Below, in pieces: positions 35,209 to 47,303 of a stretch of 64,000 nucleotides of DNA (position 1 is the stretch's first letter; each line of letters begins with the position of its first letter). Both the position numbers and the translations under genes were made by a program. The notes under the pieces were generated by a model. It searched no databases and was not told where the DNA came from. It was given only the letters and a program-made list of their open reading frames with translations. Source of the stretch: Daedaleopsis sinensis (Eukaryota; Basidiomycota; Agaricomycetes; Polyporales; Polyporaceae); assembly GCA_033807695.1 (NCBI GenBank), contig CM066305.1:1612001-1676000 (forward strand), in the 5' to 3' direction.

Positions 35209-38200
35209 ATGAGCCACTCAGAGACACCACCTACCCAACCGCTGGTCGATCAACCCTCACGTAAGTCTGGTCACAGGATGGCTATGCTCCAGTACTAATG
35301 TCCGGGATAGAACCTGTGATTAACTCAACCGCTGGCACGGCGAGCGTGAAGCGCAGAGTCAGGTTACGGACGGCCCATGATCTCGACAAGAGCAAGTCTC
35401 GTAAGATCATCAATGGGGTAGGAGACTCACTGACGGATCATGAACGTGCTTTGCTAATGACACTGTATCGTGCCACATAGAGTGACACATTGCCATATAA
35501 GAAGAAGCCATATTCCAAGGTAAGGAGTGTTTATAGCGGCCGGCTTCGACCTCTGACATCCCCTTGTGTATCAGAATCCTATCAGGAAGGAAGGTGACTC
35601 CGTGAGTCTAATGATTTCCTGCGTGAAGAGCTGAGGTCTGATAACAATCGACCATGAAGTCGAGTGGAAATGATACGGAACGGCTGCCGGCCAAGAAGAA
35701 GCGTGCCGGTGGCAGCAGCGGCTCTACTCCTTCGCCTCAAACCCAGGCCCCGAGAAAGCCTCGTGGATCGGCGGCTGCTAACGACGCGACCTCGACTACG
35801 GCAAGTTCGCCTCAGACCCAGGCCCCGAGAAAGCCCCGTGGATCGGCGGCTGCTAACGACGCGACCTCGACTACGGCTCACCCGACAACATCGACTTCGG
35901 CCTCCCCAAACCCTCCCGCGACCAGCGTCGCAAATGAGTCCACGTCAAATCACGCTCCGAGTTCTCTCGTGCCACAAGTACCCGGGGTCAATATGATCAT
36001 GCACCAGCCAACAGTACCGAACGTCCCGGCGTATACCAACCCGGGGCTCCCTCCCATGTTCCCAGTCATGAACAGACAGGCCATGGTGAATGCGAACGCG
36101 TACGGTGGTATGTACCCCTCCCCGCATGCGGGGATATTCGGGGTGGCACAGCCCCAGAGTATGTTCCCGCAAGCGTCGTCATTGGTGCCTTTGCACCTAG
36201 TCCGCCATTCTCAACCTCCCTCGGGGATGGTTCCATTTCTACGAATGATGTATCTCAAAGAGCATGGACAAGATCTCGTCAGTGCTTGTTGTTCGTGTCC
36301 GCATGGAGTTCGGTGCTGACTGTATCGCAACAGACAGATGAAGGCCTCGTCATGCTCTGGACAGCTATGAACGAAGGATCGCGGCGTTACGCCGTGGAGT
36401 GCTATGTACGCACCATGACCGACACTCAGATGGGTATGGCCGATGCTGGGTTTGTACGCACCCAACTATCACGGACATCGTCAGTCGCCAGCTCAACGAG
36501 TCAAGCCGGTGCCACCCAGCAGGATTCACCCAATGCTGCTTATGGCGCCATCATGGCCCATCATGGAGTGGGGCAGCACGGCGCGCCGACTCCTGAACCT
36601 TCCGTTGCTCGCTCTCAACACGCAGTGTCGACCGTAGCTGGCCCTTCCGTTCCTCGTGCTCAACACGCAGTGTCGACCGTAGCTGGCCCCGCTCCTCGCT
36701 CTCAGCATGTAGCTCCGACTACAGTTGGTCCGGTTCAGTACTCTCAGCACACTGCCGAACACCGACCTGTAGCGCCGGTTGCGATATCCCATTCTAGCTC
36801 CGCGTCGTCAGAGCAGAGCTTGAATATGGTGACATTGGAGACTAACGCCATGAACGATCCTGCCGCCATGGACATGGAGCCCTCGTACTCGGACGCCTCC
36901 GACGACTCCTCGCAGGAATATCTGTTTGATGAAGATAATGGTACGATTGTTCCGGACGACAAAGGCAAGGTAAGCTGGGTGAATCTAGCTTCTAGCGTCC
37001 TGGCGATGACACCAAAATCTCAGGGCCGGGCTTATGAGGATATGAACTATGATATCGACGCCGATGACGAGGCCGACGATGGTAACACAGGCGGGATGGA
37101 AGACGACGACGACATTTTCGAAGGTCCGATGCCAGGGGTCGACGAGGTAAGTGTTGCTCCGGTGCTATTGTCTTACCGTGTGGTTAACCTACCGCGCGCG
37201 AAGTTTACCTCCAGAACGGACGGAGTACATTCGGACCTTGTTCTTATGATGATGCACAAGATGGACGGCATGAGACGAACAATCCGCGATCAAGCCGGAT
37301 GCCTTCAGGAGATGTTGGTCAGCGGCCGCGCTTTCCAGTACGTGCTGATGTTCTGGCATGATTCAAGTGCTGACTATCCACAGGCAAGCGATGCTTGAAG
37401 AGTTGCGAGGCATTCGTGGCTCATTAGGTCAACCTTCCGGAGCCCCCGCGCCAGCGACCGAGCCACCCTTGCGTACTAGTGCTGCGGTGCGCAAGGTCTA
37501 TGAACGCTCCGCGAAAGCGCGAGGCAAGGAGCCCGTTCTGACTCCGGAAGATAGAGATCGTGATCACCATGTCCGCCTCATGGTAAATGCTATGATGGTT
37601 TATTTTCTACACACGCGCTGACCCATGGTTCCGTAGAACCGCGTTCACACGCACGTACGGTCCCTCTTGAAGATCAGTACCACCTCTGAGGTCGCTACTC
37701 AGTTTCCCGAGTGGACGGATGAAGATATAGCGGTGTACAACGCCGCTCACCGAGCGGTTGATACGGCGGAAGAGGATATTCGTCCGGATTTCGTGCGCCC
37801 GTGGAAAGGCGCGCATGCCTTCTTCGCGAACAGGCGAGCGCGGAAAGTCATGATCACGACATTCCAAAGGAAGGCTGAAGGCGGCATGTTCGCGGTGAAT
37901 CCACCTCCCGCGAAATTCCTGACCGACGAATATCTCGGCAAGGTCATTGACCAGTACGTCACCACGCTTCGGCGAGCATATCGCGAGGCCATAAACCCAC
38001 CGTCACGCGAAGCCAAGGATGCTCTCAAGGCCAAGTGCGCTGAGACGTCCCGGAAGGACTCGGTATGCCATCCTCTTTGCGCCCACTAGTAAATCTCACG
38101 CTGACACGGGCATTTTAGACGTTCAAGCAACGGCTTTACGTCGTTGTTCACCTGGGATACCCACAGCACTGCCGACTTATGCACATGCTCGCCTCAGAGA

Positions 38201-38616
38201 ACATGAGCGCCGACGAGAGCGACAGTCCGGACCCTGTGGTTCCAAAGATTTGGCGCATTATTTTTGCGGCATGGCAAAGCGCAGAACTCCGCAACTTCCT
38301 CTGGGCGTTGGACGCGAAGTACATCAAGATACGGGCTCGTCCTGAGGAGGAAGGGAAGCGAAGGACACCCGGAAACGGGGTGCGTGCTCGCATGCCCCTC
38401 CCAACCAGCAGGACAGTGGCAGGTGTAGCTCCTTCGGGTCTCTGGCGGAACTGCTACGATGAGGGTTGGCTGAAAGGGCTCCCCGACTGGGAGCGCGAGC
38501 AACTCGAGATTATCGACGGTGATTACGACTTTACTCTGGACCGCCTTGAGGAGAACGCGCAAGACGACGTGCAGGCCCCCGGACAAGCCCTCCCGGCCTC
38601 CGGATCGGGGCTCTGA
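35209..38616 (+). CDS. Large low-complexity protein with conserved C-terminal domain, unknown function
   Basis: Exons: 35209-35260, 35311-35417, 35481-35519, 35575-35601, 35660-36277, 36334-36969, 37024-37146, 37204-37337, 37384-37582, 37637-38062, 38119-38616 (952 aa). The N-terminal half is Ser/Thr/Pro/Ala-rich and basic. It has a perfect 24-residue tandem duplication coded at about 35736-35879 and a second repeated motif (QHAVSTVAGP) near 36620-36700. Acidic stretches follow. From about residue 600 the protein becomes ordered (EWTDEDIAVYNAAHRA, DFVRPWKGAHAFFANRRAR, LTDEYLGKVIDQYVTTLRR, LHMLASENMSADESDS-like block, DYDFTLDRLEEN). This kind of C-terminal half is seen in repetitive uncharacterised Agaricomycete proteins, possibly DNA-associated. 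An alternative last intron, 38567-38616, would continue the protein to about 38760 (WPYYVDGHYDTYFTHV...), where it meets the repeat array. Confidence 0.55.
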
Positions 38617-38769
38617 AGTGGCCTTACTACGTCGACGGGCACTACGACACATACTTCACGCATGTATCACATCATATAATCGACACGGTGAATATTAGTC
38701 CCCTTGCGCAGGTCGCGAGGTCTACGTTCTTCACATTCGAACTGGACAACAAATATCAGGTATGTACTC

Positions 38770-39925
38770 ACCATCTCAGTCTCACGATATCGGAAATGCA
38801 CATGCCCACGCAAGTCAGTGCTGTGTCGACTGTTGTGTATGCTCGTTGCCGCACTGACATGTGTGGTCTTGCCTTGCTGCGTGTGGATCGGTCTCAAGAG
38901 GATGTATGTGCGCGGTCTCGCGTGGGTGGGGCTGCGCCGAGTTTGCTCGTGTCGCACCGCCTGGTTCAGTTCGATACCGGGCTGTTGTGCGTGGTCTTGC
39001 GCTGCTGCGCGCGGATTGGTGTCGATTAGCGCGTACTATGGGCGCGGTTGCGTGTGGCTTCACCTCAATCAGCTCGGTGACGCGTCGAGCTCAGGCAGCG
39101 CGGAATAGGCTCGCGTCGCTCCGTCTGCATGATCTCGCGCGGCTTCATCTTAACCCACTCGGTGTCGCGTCCATTGGCGCATGTGGGTGCGGTCCGGCGT
39201 GAGGCTGCGCCGAGTATTCTTGTGTCGCTCCGTCCAGGGGTCCGTCATGGTTGTGTCTGGTGTTGCGTTGCTGCGCGGGGATAGGTCTTGACCCGATTGG
39301 ATTGTGCTTGATCTGCGCGGTTGCACGGCGCGACCGCGCACGAGTTTGAACCGCGCAAGTCCGGACTGCACAAGTTCACGCAGGTCGAAACCGCACAAGT
39401 CCGCGCGGGTCCTCGCGGCAGTTCGCGCGGGGCGGAACAGACTCACGCTGGACGGAACTACACCAGTCAGCGCCGGTCTGAATCACACAAGTCCGCGCTA
39501 GCCGGCGCGGCCGCACACGAGTTTGAACCGCGCGAGTCCGCGTAAATCGGCACTGCACAAGTTTGCGCAGGTCGAAATCGCGCAAGTGCGCGCCGGTCCT
39601 CGCGGTAGTAACTTAGTTTGCTCGAGACGGAGCCGATTCTCGCCGGACGAAACCACGCCAGTTCGGGCATATGCGCCGAGTATTCTTGTGTCGCTCCGTC
39701 CAGGGGTCCGTCGTGGTTGTGTCTGGTGTTCAAGTTGCGTGGCTGCGCGGGCATTGGTCTTGACCCGATTGGATTGCTTGACCTGCGCGGTTGCACGGCC
39801 GGATCCACTCAGTGTCGCGCCCCATGGTGCGTATGGGTGAGGTCGCGCAGGGCTCCCGCTCCATGTTGTGCGTGGGCTCTTCACGTCCACTCCCTCGCAC
39901 TCCGTCTGAACCGCGGACTGTGTAG
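38770..39925. repeat. Right GC-rich repeat array
   Basis: The stretch is made of degenerate units. About four carry GTCTTGC(G)CTGCTGCGCG(C/G)GGATTGG, near 38870, 38990, 39255 and 39725. There is also a 122-126-bp direct pair D at 39207-39328 and 39673-39798, starting GCGCCGAGTATTCTTGTGTC, with block R between the pair. Open frames here are artefacts of composition. Confidence 0.7.
39328..39672 (+). repeat. GC-rich block R, right copy
   Basis: Same orientation as 15408-15759, roughly 96% identical by eye, with a 12-bp deletion near its start and a 3-bp insertion (GTAGTAAC versus GTAAC) near its end. It is bracketed by the two D copies, as if inserted into or amplified with D. Confidence 0.8.
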
Positions 39926-40570
39926 TCCGCATATTACTAGGCTATTGAAGTCGTCTATAGTTTAACTGTCGCATTTCTATAGCATACCTTTCGTAGGATG
40001 CGATAGGTAAACGATCCCCGGCTTTGATTACCGTGTGAAAATTGGCGTATAACAAGCCAATAACACGTTGTTATTGCTATGGTATTGTTAAACTGGTGCT
40101 ACAGTACCACAAGCCCATTGAGAACACGGATTGTCAAGTGAAAGGCAAGCAACAGGCGATTGATAGTTTACCTCTTTGCATGATGTGATAGCCTCGTTAT
40201 GCCTATTGTACAGGGTAAGGGGGCGCTCCGGGTATAGCCAATCCAAAGTTAAACTGTTACATGCCCATTAGCCCATGCGATAGGTGTTATTAACATGCCT
40301 TTCGCACACAGCCATAGGCGAGCGATATTTTAACTTTTACACTGTGGTATGTTCTTGCCAAAGAAGTGCAACAGTTAAACTATAAACTGTGTCAATAGCC
40401 TAGTAATATGCGGATTATAGTTAAACGCTAGGTATCGGCTGTAACATGGCTATCGCATGCTGCGGCAGGCACGGCTGCACGGTGTGGGGGAGGATTTGGG
40501 AGAGCTTGTCGTGTGGCGCCATTCACGACGCGCGCGCCCAAACGACAAGCGGTGTGAAAATGGCAGTAAA
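39926..40570. mobile_element. Right half of the ~800-bp TIR element
   Basis: It begins with the 409-bp direct repeat (39926-40334), continues through unique sequence to about 40390, and ends with the intact terminal inverted repeat. The left terminus is missing. An internal inverted match (TCCGCATATTACTAGGCTAT at 39926 versus its complement ending at 40414) shows how far the TIR extends inward. At 40480-40492 it preserves the site occupied by the nested insertion in the left half. Confidence 0.75.
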
Positions 40571-40746
40571 CCCTCCGTTCACCACGTGTGTTCTGGCCCA
40601 GTGCCCACAGACGACCAATCGCCCGCCGATCTTGCACACACACTGAGCTGTATATATCTGGCCGACTGCAGCTGCTGTAGCACTTCTGGGAAGAACGTGC
40701 AACGCGCTCCGTCGCCTGGGACGGAACTGTATGGACTCGCACACCA

Positions 40747-43700
40747 ATGTCTAGCGACCCTCTCATTGTACCGACTGTCGTCCCCGGAGGATCCCTGCAC
40801 TTTGCTACAATCACTGCCGACGGGACCGTACAGGATGTTCTGGATACGCTTGTCGCGAACGAGGAGGTTACCACGGAAGTCCTTGGGGACCTCGAGCCGT
40901 ACGGGTGGGCCGTGCAGCGGATCAGACGCGAGCATCACGGAAGACAGTGGGAGGAGGATGAGCTTGAGGCTCTAGGCAATGGTGCGCACCTTCATTTACG
41001 CATACTCTTCGGGATGAGATTAACTAGGTCCGTTTGGCTCAGGGATACTGCCACCTTCGTCCCCCGTCGCGCCGTTGCTGAACGCTCCTTCCCCCGCCGC
41101 TCGCTCACAGAGACATTTCTCTGCGTTCCCGCTGACGTCTCATCTGCATACCCCGACGCTACGCCTTGTGTCGCTGCACCCATTCTTGACTTTGACGTTC
41201 TCATTCTTGCGTGTACCGGAGATCCACGATGGCTTTCAATGGAAGCTGTTTGTCTCCCGGACGTCTACGGTCCGCAGTGCGCTCGATTGGGTGGTAGACG
41301 AACTCGGCCTGACCAAAGCCCTCCCAATACCCGGAGGCGGCGCGCTGGAGTATGTCATGGAAGAGGTCTGGGCAGATGAACATTCAGAAAGTAAGGCGTA
41401 AGGCGCGTTGCTCGCCCACGACTCGTTCTGCGTCTTTTCTGACCGCTCATCATCGCTATCCTTCTATCAGGGTCCACGAGAATACCCTTTGACACCACGC
41501 TGTCAACAGTGCTCGAGACCCCTCTGCTACCTAACCCTATTGGTGCCTCTGCAAGTCGGTCCTTCCGCTTCTGTGTTCCTGACGAGTGGTACCGCCGTTC
41601 CAAGTCGCGTAGTGTCTCTTCCACATCTAGCGACGTCTCGCAGGATACCATCCGTCGACTCGCCGACTTAGAGGAATCTGAGGAAGAGGAAGACGAGGGC
41701 GAGGGTACTGCTAAGGTGAGGGGTCTAGAGGCCTCCGACACGGCTCGCGGTGGGTTTAAGGCGCCCATGGATTGGAGAAGCTCGATATCGCAGAACCGCT
41801 TCTCAAGCTACCTAGAGAATTGGATGCGTCCACAGAGTCCCACTGGCGAGTCCAAGTCTCCATCGACTCCAGAGAAGAAGATAGTCAGCGAACCGAGGCT
41901 AGTGGAGCAGAAGACGGGAGACAGTGTTGCCAGCACCAGCAGCGTTGAGCAGTCTAATGGGATTGACATGGCTGAATTTGAACAAATGCTGGTATGTCTT
42001 TCACGAACTCTGGCAGAGGACTACCTAACGTATCGCAGGACGACTTAGGTTTGAAAGGTCCCAAACGAGAGGCCATGTATCGATTACCAGTCGAGCAGAA
42101 GCGGTATCTACTCGAACAGAACCAAGTCTCCCGTGCCCCGACCCTTTCGAAGAGTTCGGCGGCCAAGCTCAATCGGGCCGCAGCCACTGCGTCCACATAT
42201 GGTCCCGCAAGCGCATCAGCAATGCTACCGCGACTGGTCCCCCAACTAACGGGTGATTCCAGCATCATGAAACGTTTCTCGATCGCAGGGTGGTCTGCGG
42301 CTGGTGCCACGCCAACTACTGGGTCTCCCGAGTCTCCTCGTGCGAGCCTCGACTTCCAACACAATCGTCGAGACTCCCTTGGTTCCATCAGGTCTATGAC
42401 TGACAAGGCTGCTGATACTCCTGCACTCCAGCCGCAAGCGACTGGCGGGTTGTGGAGCAGCTGGTGGAATTCCTCGGGCGGGGCAAACGGAAGCCAGGCC
42501 AAAGAGACGGAGAAGACAGCGAGTTGGTATGCAATGGGCATTCGGAACGGACGGACTACGGACACCAAGCTCGTCAAACACATTATCTCTCTACGTGTCC
42601 ATCTTTCCACCGCCAACCTAGCATGGATAGAAGACTTCGTAACGACAGAATCTGGTATGAACATCCTCAGCGACCTTCTAGCCCGCTTAGTCAGCAAAGG
42701 CGGGAAGAGGAAGAAGCTCAGCGAAGTGGAGGAAACTGTTCTGCTAGAGGTTGTCAAGTGTTTACGAGTTCTCCTCAATACTGAGGTGAGTACTCATCCT
42801 CAGCGTCCTAGTCGCATCGTCGCTGAGGATGCACACAGCCTGGTTTCCGTGAAGGCCTTGCACACCCCACCATCATCACGCATATCGCATATTCCCTCCA
42901 CGGGTCGTCTGCCAAGCTCCGCACGGTTACATCGGAAGTCCTCGCTGCCATCTGTATAGTGTCGTTTAAGGAAGGGCATCGGGCTGTCCTCTCAGCCATG
43001 TCTGACTACAGGGTCGAATTCGAGGAAGCTTTTCGCTTCCAAGAGCTGATAGCCTCTATGCGTCTCCCCGACGTGACGGACGAAGAGTTATCTGCCAGCG
43101 AAGGCGGCTATGGCAACGAAGAGGAAGGCGTATGGGAGGCCCGGACAGCGACCATGGCATTAGTCAACACACTCGCTAACTGTCCAGATTCTCTTGAGGA
43201 GCGAATCCTGCTACGAGAGGAGTTCAGTCGACGCGGCTTGAATGAAGTGATTGTGGTAAGTCGGTACATAGTGAATAACCCGTGTGTGAGCCCGATTCTC
43301 ATGGATACGTCACAGACCCTACGGTATATCAAGCCTCCAGAATCGCTTGTGACGCAGCTAGACGTGTACACAGAGGAGAAGTTCGAAGACGAAGAGGACA
43401 TGCGCGAGCGAGCTCGGGACGTCATGTCAGATCATCGAAGATCACAGTCAGAACCTAGTGCAGTGCTGGACGACCTCATACGTGTTGCGAAGCAACACGC
43501 GGAGCTCTATCCTCTCATGTTGGCGACGCTCAAGCGTTATGAAGACATCTTCGAGCGAGAGATGGACCCGTGAGCGTGATGCTTTTAGTCGATGTCCCAT
43601 TTGCTTATTGAACTGCTATACAGACAACTGAAGTCGGACCTCTTCGTCGTGCTCGACAAGTTCGTTGAACAAGCCGCTCTTTTGGATGATTTGTGAGTGA

Positions 43701-46700
43701 TCGACGTTCGTGCCAATATCTTCGTGGACCACTCACAACCAATCTCGCAGCGATGATGCCTGGTGTGCATTCCTCAAGCGGTTCACCGAATCAGTCCAGC
43801 ATGTCACGGGTCAGATTGTGGACGTCAGACTAGCCTCCGAAACAGACCATTCTTTGCTTCAGGACGAGATCGAACAGCTTCGCACCACTGTAGACCAACT
43901 CAGTGAAGAGGTCAGTTGTCTTATTCTTTATCCGTATGTGTTCGATCCATTTATTCACCCCCGTACATCAAGCGAGTCGAATTACGCCACGAACTTGATC
44001 AGCACGTTGCAGAGCTGAATACATTGAAATCAATTCCGGCAGTCCCAGCTTCGCTCGGTCGCGCTGCTGGCAGAGGAAAACCAGAAGTAAGTATCCATAA
44101 CATGGATAGGCTTTATATGTCCCCTAACCTATATGTCACAGTCTACCCAGGGGTTCCATGGTCTTGTACAACGTCTTGTTCAGAAAGAGAAGCAGGTTCT
44201 GCAGCTGCAGAACGAGTTGGAACGGCTCAAAGCGCAAAATCCAACTGATACGCGCGACAATGTGAGGAGCTGCGTGTCGATAAATAGTTTTTTGCTAACA
44301 TTCGTGCCAGGATGATCGTGCGAGACGAGAACGTGACCGCGTTAAGTGGCATACGCTCAACGAAGAGATCGCAAACCTTAAGTCACAGAGTGGGGATTTG
44401 GAGACGACAATCGGGATCAAAGACAAGGAGATCGTCTATCTGAAGCGTGCACTAGAGTCTGTCTACTCTCGTTTCCGATCAAGGGAGGAGAGCAGAGAGT
44501 ATGAAATCAGTGAGAACCGGGATGCTGAGGTCGATGCTCAGCTCATGGCAAGTCGTGCAATCGACAGTCTCACACAGAAGGACGAGGAGATTGCTGCTTT
44601 GCAGGCCGAAATCGAGTCTCTCAAAGTGCAACTGGCTGCCAAGCCAAAGTTCATCACCGAGAAAGACTACAAATCTCAAGTTGCACCTCCGCCTCCGCCA
44701 CCGCCAGCACCTAGGCTTACCCGTGCAACTACAGCACCTGTGAGTGGCTTACCAAATGTCACCAACTCTGTTCCCCTACCTCCTCCCCCGCCGCCCCCGG
44801 CACCCCGGCCAACACCATTAAGATCGCCTACCATTGAGACTGCCCCGACAGTTGCAGCGTTACCGAGTTCACCACCACCACCACCCCCACCTCCCCCTCC
44901 ACCACCACCTCCTCCCCCATTCTCACCTACTTCTGCGTCATCACCCCCGCCGCCACCACCTCCACCTCCGCCGCCTCCGCCTCCTTCCGGCATTGGTGCT
45001 CCTCCGCCTCCGCCCCCGCCTCCACCACCCCCTCCTGCACCTGGGATGCCTCCACCACCACCACCTCCCCCTCCTCCCCCACCGATGGCTGGCGGAGGCC
45101 CACCTCCACCCCCACCCCCTCCATCGTCGTGGAGAGCTCCTGCTGCTCCGAAGGTTACTCGTCCAGCTAAGCGTCTCAAGCCCTTCTTCTGGAACAAGCT
45201 TAATGCACCGACGCTTCCGTCGACTGTGTGGGGCGAAATCCCAGCAGATGTCTCCTTCGATCTGGAGGATCTCGAGTCTACCTTTTCGATTGAGAGTACG
45301 CCTTCAACTTCCTCCCAGTTGAGTGTGACGTCGCCGAAGAAGCAGAACGTGACCACCTTGCTTGATATCACTCGCGCAAATAACATTGGTGAGCAGTGCT
45401 ATTACTTGTACCACGTATAGTACAAGGTCTCATAACTTGAATTCTAGCCATCATGCTAAGTAGAATCAAGGTCGGGATTCCTGACATTCGCAAAGCTTTC
45501 CTCGAGCTGGATGACCAGAGGTTGTCGGTCGACGACCTGCGGGCGATCAGCAGACAGCTACCAACGTCTGATGAGGTATTCTCACTTTGGTTGTCCTATG
45601 AACACTACTCAATGGTCATGTAGGTTACCAGGCTCAAAGACTTTGGGGATGTCAGCAAACTTGCGAAAGCGGACCAGTACTTTAGTCAAATCATGACGAT
45701 TCCCCGATTGTCGGAACGTTTAGAGTGTATGCTCTATAGGCGCAAGCTTGATCTCGAAGTGGAAGAGATTCGACCAGAGCTAAATATCGTTCACTTGGCA
45801 GCCAAGGAATTACGTTCATCCACAAAGTTCAAGCGTGTCCTTCAGGTAGTCATGATCCAGTCATGCTGCGACGTACCACGTACCTTTTTAACGACAATGC
45901 TCGTGTAGGCTGTTCTCGCCGTTGGAAATGCTTTGAATAACTCGACGTTCCGCGGTGGTGCGCGTGGCTTCCAGCTGGAAGCGTTGCTCAAGGTATGTGA
46001 TCCACTCGTAGGAAAGTTTACACCGGGTCCTGACAACGTCTTGAACAGTTGAAGGAAACAAAGACGGCCAAGGGGACACCAGACTGTCCCACTCTTCTCC
46101 ACTATCTCGCGAAGGTCCTGTTGAAGAGCGATCCGTCTTTGGTCACCTTCATTGAGGAGATCCCTCACGTAGAAGCTGCTGCTCGAGGTGAGTTTGCTCC
46201 GTTCTGCACCGATGTGCACATTGCTCACGATCATCCCAGTTTCTGTGCAGACAATCCTCGCCTCTGTTCAATCCCTGGTCGGAGGGTTGAAACAGGTCAA
46301 CGCAGAGATCCAACAACTGCAGAAGCTACGCATACCTCAGGATCGGTTTGTCCTTGTCATGCAGGTGAGGAGACACTTTTCAACCCATGTCCCGGTCCAC
46401 AACTTACCTCTTGCTATAGCCCTTCGTTGTGCAGATGACCGCCGTAGTGGACTCGTTGAAGAACATGGCCACGTCTTTGGACAATGAGCTACGCTCCTTA
46501 TTGTCGTTCTTTGGAGAGACGCCAGACTCCCCCGAAGCACCGAAACCCGAGGACTTCTTCGGTCTCATCCTCTCCTTCTCATCATCGCTGCAGAAAGCAG
46601 CGCTAGAAGTGCACGACGCCATGCCGAAGGTCGTGCCTCCATCGCCAAAGATCACGATCGAGGAGCCGGCTTCCCCGATATCAGAGGAGGGGGTGAGCTG

Positions 46701-46947
46701 CTCTACTCCTTGTGGCTGCGATCATCTGCTGACGCTCTCGCAGACCATCAAGGGGAAGAACGGCGATGCCCTACGGCCTCCCACGAGCTCGCACAGTCGT
46801 GCGACAGGCCGCTCCGTGGGTCGCGGCGACCTCGACCAAGCCATCCGGAGCATGCGTGCTGGCCGGCGGAGGGAGCGCGACCCGGCGTCGCGTCCGCTCA
46901 GCAAGATCTTCTTGGACGGTTCAAGGCAGAGTCGGATATTCGAATGA
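40747..46947 (+). CDS. Formin (GBD/FH3-FH1-FH2), Bni1/SepA/Cdc12-like actin nucleator
   Basis: Eighteen exons: 40747-40981, 41028-41390, 41471-41991, 42039-42785, 42839-43255, 43316-43569, 43624-43692, 43751-43910, 43973-44086, 44142-44261, 44311-45388, 45448-45575, 45624-45845, 45909-45992, 46049-46187, 46240-46364, 46420-46692, 46744-46947 (1750 aa). An N-terminal segment leads into the Rho-binding/FH3 armadillo region (FEQMLDDLGL, YIKPPESLVTQLDVYTEEKF). Then come a coiled coil, an FH1 with runs of 5-13 prolines (44688-45130), and FH2 from LKPFFWNKLNAP through ANNIAIMLSRIK to the end. The C-terminus DLDQAIRSMRAGRR resembles a DAD-like basic tail. Formins nucleate and elongate unbranched actin for polarity and cytokinesis. 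Only 176 bp separate its ATG from the island TIR, so part of its promoter may be element-derived. Confidence 0.92.
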
Positions 46948-47303
46948 TTGTGATCCCCGCGCGGTGCATATATACTCACGCTCCTTCGAGGGGTACGGAC
47001 ATCTATAGGGAGACATCTATGTATTTTGTTGTATACGGTTTGACGACCTCATCTGTGCAAATCTAGCTTCATCTCCCCGCAATGACTATAATGATCTTTC
47101 ACTCAAAAAATACAATCGCCGCGTTCGTGCTTCATCGTGATGTTGAGGTTGGCCGAGGACCTCCTGTGGTGGAGCGTTGGTCTCAAAGTTGTCTTTCGGT
47201 GTGGACATCTACTTGTTCAGAGGGGTGACTGTATCGCATCTCGCAACACAATCCAAGAACAGCTTGAAGAATCCGTCGACCTGCGCAGAGATTGCATTCA
47301 GCT
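46948..47303. other. Convergent intergenic region
   Basis: The 356 bp lie between the stops of the formin and nucleoside hydrolase genes and presumably hold both 3' UTRs. I see no other feature. Confidence 0.5.

Larger units (their letters stand above)
12720..40570. mobile_element. Compound repeat-bounded island (putative large mobile or recombined element)
   Basis: The first 85 bp (starting TTTACTGCCATTTTCACACC) recur inverted and without visible mismatch at 40486-40570. Counting the part resuming after a nested insertion (14529 to about 14650), the terminal inverted repeat is roughly 200 bp. Inside the ends are a 409-bp direct repeat, GC-rich arrays, a Plavaka-type transposase and ten further genes. 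I see no obvious target-site duplication directly outside the ends. The structure could be a cargo-carrying transposon, a recombination product between two copies of a short TIR element, or two independent insertions that happen to bracket host genes. The repeats are directly visible; unity of the island is inference. Confidence 0.55.

Noticed and set aside
12720..40570. Starship-type giant element
   Set aside because: No tyrosine-recombinase (DUF3435-like) captain gene is seen at either end; the only recombinase candidate is the Plavaka transposase, and ends are TIRs.
12700..40590. Target-site duplication outside the island TIRs
   Set aside because: Flanks read CACCACTGC on the left and CCCTCCGTT on the right; no 2-9-bp match was found.
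44676..45386. Reverse-strand glycine-rich open frame of 236 codons
   Set aside because: It is the complement of the formin FH1 polyproline codons.
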